This document shows positions 1-6,776 of a stretch of 38,241 nucleotides of DNA, piece after piece. Position numbers and translations under genes: made by a program. The notes below the pieces were generated by a model that was not told where the DNA came from, made no database searches, and was given only the letters and a program-made list of their open reading frames with translations. The number at the start of each line of letters is the position of its first letter. Within the stretch, counting starts at the first letter, position 1. The DNA comes from JAKSSE01 sp045597645 (GTDB lineage Bacteria; Bacillota; Clostridia; Lachnospirales; Lachnospiraceae): contig JAZLKM010000010.1 of NCBI GenBank assembly GCA_045597645.1, positions 1 through 38,241 of the forward strand, in the 5' to 3' direction.

Positions 1-300
1 TTAGCGGCACTAGGCTAAACGATTTGATGCGGCAAGAGACGCATCCTGACCGTAGCGGCCGGCGTAAAACTACAAGCCCCCAAAAGCTGGATGAATTAAG
101 AAGCCACATCTCAGACAACTGGAGACCGGGCGCGCAGCATCGCGAAATAAGAATCACCACGCAAATCACCGAATTCAGGCTCTGAGTGCATAGGAAGGAG
201 GAGTGTGAATGTCTGCCGACAGGCAAGATGGAGATACGTGGTGATAGCTGGAGGGTGAGGTGGCGGCCCCCAAAACCCAAAGTGGGATGTGAAGGGACTT
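1..300 (+). ncRNA. Candidate structured RNA, family unknown
   Basis: No convincing protein is encoded here, yet the stretch is more GC-rich than its surroundings and full of complementary segments. GATGCG (26-31) pairs with CGCATC (40-45) around a purine-rich loop; TGCC/GGCA flank GACA near 214-225; a nine-base pair perfect long-range match joins 153-161 to 237-245. The ten-mer GCCCCCAAAA occurs at 76-85 and again at 266-275. Unpaired segments are purine-rich on the plus strand, which favours plus-strand transcription, but the strand is inferred. The left end may be cut by the window. I cannot assign it to a known RNA family. Confidence 0.4.
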
Positions 301-310
301 CAGGGTGGGA

Positions 311-348
311 AGAAAAAAGCGCCTGGGTTGTGGTCAACCTAGGCGCTT
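311..348 (-). terminator. Intrinsic terminator of the isomerase gene
   Basis: A 13-base pair stem (317-329 with 336-348, one G-U pair, loop GTGGTC) is followed on the minus strand by a run of six T. It lies just beyond the stop codon of the leftward isomerase gene. Confidence 0.85.
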
Positions 349-369
349 GGGGATGTGAAAGTGAAATTG

Positions 370-1788
370 CTATCTGGTGATAATGTCGCACTCAACATTG
401 AAGATTTTGGCAACCTTGAGGATGGTGTCAATATGACGTCCGCATGCAGCTGCCATGTGATGGGTTGGGCCAGCTTCGCTCCACTTGTTGCAGAACTCGC
501 GAGCGCCGCACTCGAAACGCATTCTCATGTTGGTGTCACCGAAGGTGAAGATAGGTCCTTCTTCGTTGATACCCTCGGCTACTATGAACTTGAAGTGACC
601 GTCCTTGTCCTGAGTGATTCCAAGGAAGGTGATAGGGCCGGTGTATGGGTAGAACTGGGTCAGGTAGCCACCACCAGTTTTACCGTGGAATACATCAACA
701 ATCTTCATGGTAGGCTTCTTGTCTGAAATATCAGCATCGCCTGAGCCAGAGTGACCGATGATGCAGATGTCTTCGTTGAAATCGATAGAGTACATTTCTG
801 ACAGCTGACCGGTACCAGCAATGACTTTGAGGATACCCATTGCCATTGCAACTTTGATGTCACCTTCTACGGCGCAAGCAGTACCTTGCTTGATGAGCAT
901 TGAAAATGCAGGAATGAGCATAGAGTCGAGCTTGCCAGCTACGCCCTGAGCAAATCCGTCATAGTGAGAAGCTACAAAGCCAAGCTGCTCGTCCTTAGCC
1001 AACTGCTCGAAAGCAACTACATATTTTGCCATATCCCATACTTTTTCTACAGTGCCGCCACCTTCAATATCAAAGGTGTTGATGATGTCCTCAGCTTTTG
1101 CTCTGATAGCGGCCTCGTCGGTTATGTCGTCTGCGATAGCCCACATTTTTTCCCAGTCGAACTGCTTGGTGTAGAGCCACATTCTGTGATAGAGATTGGT
1201 TTCGTCAATGTAAAGGTCCATCATACCAGGGTATGGACGGCCAATTTGCGCGATATTAGTATCGCGGAAACGACGGCGAACGTTTGCTGCTCGGCACCAC
1301 TCGTCAAGCTGCTTGGCAACCTCATCATCGCCACCTTCTACAACGCCGGTGACTACTGCATGACGCTTGCCTGCACGCTCAAGGTCAGCAACCATCTCGC
1401 CAACAGCGCCACATGCGTAGAGCTCGCCGAGCCATTTGGCAGTGTCAACATTTGGATAATCAGGAGCCTTGAGCTTTTGCACATTTACAAGAACTACTGG
1501 AACGTCCAGGTCGCGAACTGCTGGAAGCATGTTGTAGCTGGTAGCATAAGTCAAAAGCTGCATTATTACTAAGTCTACATCAGCAGCTCTGAACTTGTCT
1601 CCGGCAGCCATAGCCAGCTCTTTAGTGGTAACGAGACCACCGTCTATTATTTCTACAGTATCTGGAATAGTCTTCTTGAATGCAGCATATTGGCCCTCGA
1701 ACTCAGGAACCAATGATGGAAACTGCGGAAGATAAGCGCCTAGTGCGATTGAGAACACACCAACTCTGGCTTTAGTATTAACTAACAT
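370..1788 (-). CDS. L-arabinose/L-fucose isomerase family protein
   Basis: A 472-residue protein of the AraA/FucI-like sugar isomerase fold, close to AraA in length. The metal-binding and catalytic positions of E. coli AraA (E306, E333, H350, H450) can be matched to E308 (in VEGDIKVA), E331 (in LSEMYS), H346 (in IIGHSG) and H443/H444 (in GPTHHMA), so it should be an active aldose-ketose isomerase. The overall sequence is not a standard AraA, so the sugar (L-arabinose, L-fucose or another pectin-derived sugar) is undecided. The start is set by CAGGAGGG just upstream. It is transcribed alone from the promoter at 1862-1890 and ends at a strong terminator. A 16-base motif upstream of its promoter is shared with the AraC/ABC-transporter region, suggesting the same regulon. 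Confidence 0.8.
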   Translation of the reverse strand: MLVNTKARVGVFSIALGAYLPQFPSLVPEFEGQYAAFKKTIPDTVEIIDGGLVTTKELAMAAGDKFRAADVDLVIMQLLTYATSYNMLPAVRDLDVPVVLVNVQKLKAPDYPNVDTAKWLGELYACGAVGEMVADLERAGKRHAVVTGVVEGGDDEVAKQLDEWCRAANVRRRFRDTNIAQIGRPYPGMMDLYIDETNLYHRMWLYTKQFDWEKMWAIADDITDEAAIRAKAEDIINTFDIEGGGTVEKVWDMAKYVVAFEQLAKDEQLGFVASHYDGFAQGVAGKLDSMLIPAFSMLIKQGTACAVEGDIKVAMAMGILKVIAGTGQLSEMYSIDFNEDICIIGHSGSGDADISDKKPTMKIVDVFHGKTGGGYLTQFYPYTGPITFLGITQDKDGHFKFIVAEGINEEGPIFTFGDTNMRMRFECGAREFCNKWSEAGPTHHMAAACGRHIDTILKVAKIFNVECDIITR

Positions 1789-1861
1789 GAAACCCTCCTG
1801 TCATTATATGAATCTTTTGATTCGATTTACATACCCCTGCTGATATTGTCAGCTTAAGAAA

Positions 1862-1890
1862 AGTGTACTCTCATTAGTATTAGCAGTCAA
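1862..1890 (-). promoter_or_regulatory. Sigma-A promoter of the isomerase gene
   Basis: On the minus strand TTGACT (1890-1885) and TACACT (1867-1862) are separated by exactly 17 bases. A short leader follows with the stem-loop GCTGA/TCAGC at 1839-1853. Confidence 0.65.
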
Positions 1891-1914
1891 AACTATTATA
1901 TAAGTGAAATTAGC

Positions 1915-1930
1915 GATTTCGACCATAAAT
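1915..1930 (-). promoter_or_regulatory. Candidate activator site shared with 9695-9710
   Basis: The plus strand reads GATTTCGACCATAAAT. It matches 15 of 16 bases at 9695-9710, next to the AraC-type gene. On the minus strand its core ATGGTCGAAAT ends 48 bases before the -10 box, a typical place for an AraC-type activator. The binding protein is inferred. Confidence 0.5.
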
Positions 1931-1942
1931 CAAAGACAATAT

Positions 1943-1969
1943 TAATGATTTTGAAATGATGACCGATAA
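1943..1969 (+). promoter_or_regulatory. Sigma-28-like (flagellar) promoter
   Basis: TAAT (1943-1946), a 15-base spacer and ACCGATAA (1962-1969) match the sigma-28/SigD consensus TAAA-N15-GCCGATAA at 10 of 12 positions. It lies about 67 bases before the start codon at 2036, and no better sigma-A promoter is evident there. Confidence 0.5.
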
Positions 1970-2035
1970 CAAAAGTAGAAAAGGATTTCTTTAAGCACCG
2001 ATGATTTGGTGCGAAACTAGCCAGGGAGGCGCAAT

Positions 2036-3100
2036 ATGATTGGTTCAATCGGGGGATTTTCCCCTATTTATCAATATGGTAAGGATAGTCGTGTCCAGTC
2101 AGAGCTTGGGCAAAAAAGCCAGTCTGATGTTCAGGACAAGCATTCCAAAATGAAATTTTTAAGTGAAACAGGGCGTACAAATATGCAGCGCAAATCAATT
2201 GTTGAGGAGAGCTTGGCATATAGGGATTCTCTATCTGCGCAAAGAGACAAGCGCAAGGCGACATCGTCAGAACTGAAGCAGCTTAGATATAACTTCAAGG
2301 ACATTGGCGGTCAGATTAGGCGTAGTAAGACGTCAAACAGCGCTAAGCAGGTGGCTAGCGCTGCAAGAAGAGAAGTGGCCAGACTGAAGCGTATGAAGCA
2401 GAGCGAGCAATATGATGAGGATGAGCTGCGTGCGGCTATAAGTCACGCACAATCTATGGAGCGTGTGGCTAAGAGAAAAGCAAAGCATCTTCTCGAGGAG
2501 GAAATGGTCAAGGTAAAGGATGCCTATGGCACTGAGGCTGAGCTCGATGAGAGAGAGGATGAAATTACCTCTCCAGGAGAAAAAACATCCGATGAGCAGG
2601 CAATGTTTTCTGATGAATATGAATATACAAGCGAAGAATTGGCGCTCATGATGTCAGAGCAGTCTGGTGAGGTGATGTCAGATGTTCCAAGGCTTGAAGA
2701 GCTAACGCAGTCACTGAACGATATGATGGCTGATATTGTGGATGACATAGCACAGATGCCGGAAGAAATGATGGAACTCATGGAAGATATGGCCGAGGCG
2801 ATGGAGGAACTTCCGGAGGAATTGAATGAACTTCTGGAAGATGCTCAGCCTGTGACTTCAAAGGAAATGGATAGAGAGGAATTCAGAACTCTAAAGCAAA
2901 AGCACCGCGCTAAAGAAGAAAAAGAATTGGTAAAAGCGGATACGGATTATTTAAAAGCGCTTTTTGACCATTATCAGAAGCAGCTGGCATCAAACGCAGC
3001 AGGTGCAGGCACCGTGCCGTCAGCGCCTGCAAGTACTCCAGCAATTATGCAGGGTGGAAGCATAATTGCGACACCGGTCGGGTTTGATTTTTCGATATAG
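2036..3100 (+). CDS. Acidic coiled-coil protein of unknown function
   Basis: A 354-residue protein that I do not recognise. There is no signal peptide or membrane segment. Residues about 50-165 are basic and strongly helical (coiled-coil-like). Residues about 195-270 are extremely acidic and methionine-rich (runs such as MPEEMMELMEDMAEAM). A charged helix follows at 275-318, and the C-terminal tail after 320 is Ala/Pro/Gly-rich. The start is fixed by GGGAGGC six bases upstream. A sigma-28-like promoter precedes it and a strong terminator follows, so it is a one-gene transcript. The promoter and the lack of a signal peptide fit a late motility gene, possibly one exported by the flagellar system, but that is inference. 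Confidence 0.7.
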   Translation: MIGSIGGFSPIYQYGKDSRVQSELGQKSQSDVQDKHSKMKFLSETGRTNMQRKSIVEESLAYRDSLSAQRDKRKATSSELKQLRYNFKDIGGQIRRSKTSNSAKQVASAARREVARLKRMKQSEQYDEDELRAAISHAQSMERVAKRKAKHLLEEEMVKVKDAYGTEAELDEREDEITSPGEKTSDEQAMFSDEYEYTSEELALMMSEQSGEVMSDVPRLEELTQSLNDMMADIVDDIAQMPEEMMELMEDMAEAMEELPEELNELLEDAQPVTSKEMDREEFRTLKQKHRAKEEKELVKADTDYLKALFDHYQKQLASNAAGAGTVPSAPASTPAIMQGGSIIATPVGFDFSI

Positions 3101-3126
3101 CTGCAAGTGGAAATTGATAATAGCAG

Positions 3127-3164
3127 AATCCACACCTGGATAGAATCGGGTGTGGATTTTTTTT
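3127..3164 (+). terminator. Intrinsic terminator
   Basis: AATCCACACC (3127-3136) pairs with GGTGTGGATT (3149-3158), followed by a run of T. It ends the coiled-coil gene transcript. Confidence 0.9.
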
Positions 3165-3206
3165 CGTAGTATGGTATGTTATATCCTGTCAAATGGAGAA
3201 AATGAT

Positions 3207-4388
3207 ATGAAGGACAGAGCAATCTCAATTAAATATATGGCATTGCAAGGCCTGCTGTGGATGGTATTTTGCGCGGCAGCTGCTTTTACGGCTTTATTCA
3301 TGAAGACGAAAGGTCTTACAGCAACTCAGATAGGGATAGTGACAGCTACCTGTGGCACAGTGTCGGCCGTGATGCAGCCTGTTTTGGGACGCATTGTAGA
3401 TGACAGTAAGTCGCTGAATTGGAAAAAGATGTCATTGATACTGTGTGCAGTTATGATGCTGATATGCGTACTTATGATGGTGCTTCCGGGAGCGTGGCTG
3501 CCAAGTATATGCCTGGGAGTGCTGCTTCTGTGTGTCAATTGTACGATACCATTTGTTAACAGCGCAGTTTTTTATTATCACGAAAATGGAAAAGAAGTAA
3601 ACTTTGGAGTGGCGAGAGGTATCGGCTCTGGTGCTTATGCGATATTGGCGTACATAGCAGGGCAGCTTGTTACAAGGCTCGGCATAAATGTTGTCCCAAT
3701 CAGTGGACTCATAACGTGTCTTCTATTCACTGCGGTTCTGATAATGATGCCATATTATGGTGATGAGAAGAAGACTGTAAATACGGCTAGTGGTAACAGT
3801 AATTTTTTCAAGCTTTTCGCTAAATATCCTGCGTTCACTGTTATGTTAGTAGCGTGCCTGGCGATGCTTACAGCGCATAACCTTCTGTCGACATATCTGA
3901 TTCAAATAATTGAACCATTAGGCGGAAACGGCTCACATCTAGGGACCACACTGGCTATTCAAGCAGTGCTAGAGATTCCAGTCCTGTTTGGGTTTGGATT
4001 TATAATTAAGAAGTTTAAAGTCAACACATTGATGCTGATTTCGTCTTTTGGATATGTGGCGAAGGCGGTATTGTTTATGCTGGCATCAAGCATTCCGATG
4101 ATATATGTGATACAGATTACGCAGATGTTCAGCTTCGCTATATTTGCCTCGGCTTCAGTTTATTATGCCGAGGAGCAGCTCGAGCCGACAGACCGTAACA
4201 CAGGGCAGGCCCTTGTAAACTGCACTATGACAGCGGGGATTGTGCTTGGCAGCCTAATAGGCGGTAGAGTGATAGATGCAGCAGGAGTGCCCATGCTTCT
4301 TAAGACGACTACAGGAATATCTTTGCTGGGAGTGTTGATTGCAGCAACCTCGATTTTGGTGGAAAAGAAGATTAAGAAAAGAGGATAA
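3207..4388 (+). CDS. MFS transporter
   Basis: A 393-residue polytopic membrane protein of the major facilitator superfamily, resembling the LacY/nucleoside-permease-like (MFS_1_like) group. About twelve hydrophobic segments can be traced. The loop after the second, with GRIVDDSKSLNWKKM, matches the conserved cytoplasmic loop 2-3 of MFS proteins, and RGIGSGAYAIL fits a fifth-helix motif. The start at 3207 is chosen because GGAGAA lies just upstream, while the longer reading frame begins inside the preceding terminator. The substrate cannot be read from sequence; a sugar or nucleoside is plausible. It converges with the glycosyltransferase gene, leaving 18 bases between stop codons and no clear terminator. 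Confidence 0.85.
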   Translation: MKDRAISIKYMALQGLLWMVFCAAAAFTALFMKTKGLTATQIGIVTATCGTVSAVMQPVLGRIVDDSKSLNWKKMSLILCAVMMLICVLMMVLPGAWLPSICLGVLLLCVNCTIPFVNSAVFYYHENGKEVNFGVARGIGSGAYAILAYIAGQLVTRLGINVVPISGLITCLLFTAVLIMMPYYGDEKKTVNTASGNSNFFKLFAKYPAFTVMLVACLAMLTAHNLLSTYLIQIIEPLGGNGSHLGTTLAIQAVLEIPVLFGFGFIIKKFKVNTLMLISSFGYVAKAVLFMLASSIPMIYVIQITQMFSFAIFASASVYYAEEQLEPTDRNTGQALVNCTMTAGIVLGSLIGGRVIDAAGVPMLLKTTTGISLLGVLIAATSILVEKKIKKRG

Positions 4389-4406
4389 TCCGTATAAAGT
4401 AAATGA

Positions 4407-5387
4407 TTACCGGATGGCTTTGAGCAATGCGCTTAAGCCCATATCTGCTAAAGTCATAAGCTCAATGTCAGCAGAATCCATTTTTGCATGTATGTATTTG
4501 TTGCTATAGCCTAAGGTGACGCTCTCTAGCCGTAGCTGTCTCATTTTTGAAAATAGATTAGTTACATCATCATTTTCGCCTGACTTAAGTGCTGATGCTG
4601 TCATTACGCAGCCATAGCTGTACATTTGAAGCATTTCATACTCTACAGCCGGACGTATAGACTCGTAGTTAGGCAGAGACATTACAGTGTCGCGTATCGC
4701 CACCATTGCATTGTAGATGTTGGTACAATATTTCACACTGTCAGCTACCTTTGAAGAAGATGACGGATAGTAGCAGTATTTGTAAAAAATTTCTTTTACA
4801 TTAACTATAGAGTCAGCTAATGCAAATGCGCGAGTTAGATACTCGGAATCCTCGAGAATAGCATTTTCCCTAAAGACAAAATGGTGTTGAGTAAGGAAGC
4901 TGTGCTTGAATAATTTGGTTACTATGTAGCCACCAGATACTATGAGCTCCATTCTTTTTGGGGCATCGAGCTTGCCACACAGCTCATCGCTGGTGTGTAT
5001 GATCGCGAGATCCTTTTCCTCGTAGTAGTAGCCGGAGTCGGCAATGTCAGCGTCGGATGAAGTAATTGCATCATATAGCATTTCATACATTTGAGGGACG
5101 ATTAAGTCGTCACAGTCCATAAAACCGATGTAATCGCCTGATGCCACTGCAAGCCCGTGATTTCTAGCACCGCCGGCGCCGCCATGACATGGTGGCTGAA
5201 CGAACTTGACTTTGCCAGGAAATTTGTCGGCCAGAGCTTTTTCGATATCGATGCTGCCATCTGTGGAGCCGTCGTCCACTAAAATAATTTCCAGATCAGA
5301 AAAGGTCTGGGTTAAAAGACATTTAACAGCGTTTAATAAAGTTTGAGCCCCGTTGTACACGGGCACAATTACAGAAATTTTTGCCAT
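4407..5387 (-). CDS. Family 2 glycosyltransferase
   Basis: A 326-residue GT-A fold glycosyltransferase. The N-terminal nucleotide-binding strand reads KISVIVPVYNGA. The conserved VDDGSTDGS lies at residues 37-45, GGARNHG at 72-78, and the metal-binding DCDD (DXD equivalent) at 91-94. Residues after about 210 are variable and probably determine the acceptor. There are no membrane helices. Such enzymes transfer a sugar from a nucleotide-sugar to a polysaccharide, teichoic-acid or glycoprotein acceptor; the acceptor is not predictable here. The gene stands alone, converging on the MFS gene and diverging from htrA. No good ribosome site is visible before the start. Confidence 0.88.
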   Translation of the reverse strand: MAKISVIVPVYNGAQTLLNAVKCLLTQTFSDLEIILVDDGSTDGSIDIEKALADKFPGKVKFVQPPCHGGAGGARNHGLAVASGDYIGFMDCDDLIVPQMYEMLYDAITSSDADIADSGYYYEEKDLAIIHTSDELCGKLDAPKRMELIVSGGYIVTKLFKHSFLTQHHFVFRENAILEDSEYLTRAFALADSIVNVKEIFYKYCYYPSSSSKVADSVKYCTNIYNAMVAIRDTVMSLPNYESIRPAVEYEMLQMYSYGCVMTASALKSGENDDVTNLFSKMRQLRLESVTLGYSNKYIHAKMDSADIELMTLADMGLSALLKAIR

Positions 5388-5448
5388 ATAGATACTTTAT
5401 CGCGAAAGACACAAAAATGCCACAAGTTATTCACAATATATGACGTTT

Positions 5449-5490
5449 TTGTTCAAAATATATTGCAAAACGTGTAATATTATTTGCAAT
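5449..5490 (+). promoter_or_regulatory. htrA promoter with overlapping inverted repeat
   Basis: TTGTTC (5449-5454), an 18-base spacer and TGTAAT (5473-5478) form a sigma-A-like promoter. A perfect inverted repeat, ATTGCAAA (5462-5469) and TTTGCAAT (5483-5490) with 13 bases between, surrounds the -10 box, as expected for an operator. Confidence 0.45.
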
Positions 5491-5547
5491 GTTGAAAGAG
5501 TTACCGCAGCAGTTAAAGGATATATAGCGGTGGCAGGAGGTAGTAAA

Positions 5548-6768
5548 ATGGAAGAATTTAATCAGGAAAATCAGACTTACACTTACAATTCAATGCAAGG
5601 ACCAAGCAAAAAGAAAAGTCATCTTGGGGCTAAGATAGCGGCTGTAGCACTTAGCTGTACATTAATTGGAGGTATGTGCGGTGCAGGTGGAGTATTTTTG
5701 GGTATGCGACTGGCTGACAAAAGCGAGCCGGTGAGCATAGAAAGTAGCGTAGCACCTGTTCAGGAGGCTCTGCCGAGCCCTGCAACCAACAGTGTAGCAA
5801 CGACTGACACCAATGGCCTACTCACACCTGCGCAGGTGTATGCGGCAAATGTCAATAGCACTGTGGGTATCACTACTGAGATAACCACCAACTATTGGGG
5901 ATATACAACCACTTCGCCGGCATCGGGCTCTGGAATAGTATACAGCAGTGATGGATATATAATAACTAATTACCATGTCGTGGAGGAAGGAAAAAACATA
6001 AAGGCTGCATTTTATGATGGAAGCACATATCCAGCAACGGTTGTAGGATATGATGAGAGCAATGATTTAGCGGTGCTAAAAATTGATGCTACAAATCTAA
6101 CACCTGTAACGATTGGTGACTCAGATGCACTAAACGTAGGAGATGAGGTTATAGCAATAGGAAACCCGCTAGGTGAGCTGACTTTCAGCCTAACCGATGG
6201 AGTGGTAAGCGCACTTGATAGAGAGATTTCACTGTCAAACAATGTGAAAATGAAGCTCATCCAGACAGACTGCGCTATTAATTCAGGTAACTCAGGTGGC
6301 GCGCTTTTCAATATGAAGGGCGAGCTTGTTGGTATTACTAACGCTAAATATTCAAGTAGCGGATACAGCTCAGCTTCCATCGACAATATTGCTTTTGCAA
6401 TACCGATAAGCAATGTGAAGGGGATTGTAGACGGCATAATAGAAAAGGGATATTTCGCGAAGCCATATATCGGAGTTTCGGTTGTTACAGTTGGCGAAGA
6501 CATACAGGCATATGGTGTGCCGGCAGGAGCTTCTGTAAAGGAAATAGTAGAGTCTAGCCCAGCTGCCATAGCAGGACTGCAGGTGAGCGATGTAATTACT
6601 GAGGCAAACGGAGAGGCTATTGACACTTCGGGCAAGCTGGTTGAAGTTGTCAGGGCTACAAATATTGGAGACAGACTTGAACTCAAAGTATACAGGGCTG
6701 GAGAATATGTGGACATAACCGTAATAGTAGGAGAGAGCAATCAGAGCGCTATCCCGAAGCGCAACTAG
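5548..6768 (+). CDS. HtrA/DegP-type membrane serine protease with PDZ domain
   Basis: A 406-residue envelope protease. A cytoplasmic tail (1-27) is followed by one membrane segment (about 28-52) and a Ser/Thr/Pro-rich linker to 90. A trypsin-like domain spans about 95-300 with the triad H143 (TNYHVV), D173 (SNDLAVL) and S249 (GNSGGALF). A PDZ domain lies at about 305-395. This is the normal architecture of Gram-positive HtrA, which degrades misfolded proteins outside the membrane. The start at 5548 follows AGGAGG at 5535-5540; the frame extends upstream without another ribosome site. The heparinase-family gene begins eight bases after its stop, so the two are probably co-transcribed. Confidence 0.9.
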   Translation: MEEFNQENQTYTYNSMQGPSKKKSHLGAKIAAVALSCTLIGGMCGAGGVFLGMRLADKSEPVSIESSVAPVQEALPSPATNSVATTDTNGLLTPAQVYAANVNSTVGITTEITTNYWGYTTTSPASGSGIVYSSDGYIITNYHVVEEGKNIKAAFYDGSTYPATVVGYDESNDLAVLKIDATNLTPVTIGDSDALNVGDEVIAIGNPLGELTFSLTDGVVSALDREISLSNNVKMKLIQTDCAINSGNSGGALFNMKGELVGITNAKYSSSGYSSASIDNIAFAIPISNVKGIVDGIIEKGYFAKPYIGVSVVTVGEDIQAYGVPAGASVKEIVESSPAAIAGLQVSDVITEANGEAIDTSGKLVEVVRATNIGDRLELKVYRAGEYVDITVIVGESNQSAIPKRN

Positions 6769-6776
6769 GAGGCTAA

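Noticed and set aside
186..380. Plus-strand ORF of 64 residues
   Set aside because: Composition is not protein-like, it crosses the isomerase terminator hairpin, and the region looks like structured RNA.
355..1572. Plus-strand ORFs of 123 and 202 residues
   Set aside because: They are antisense shadows of the well-supported isomerase gene.
1813..1823. CTTTTGATTCG shared with 9676-9686 as a second operator
   Set aside because: Eleven AT-rich bases at different distances from their genes; at 9676 it overlaps the ribosome site, so chance is likely.
6012..6740. Minus-strand ORF of 242 residues
   Set aside because: Antisense to the HtrA gene; Ser/Pro/Thr-rich shadow translation with no ribosome site.
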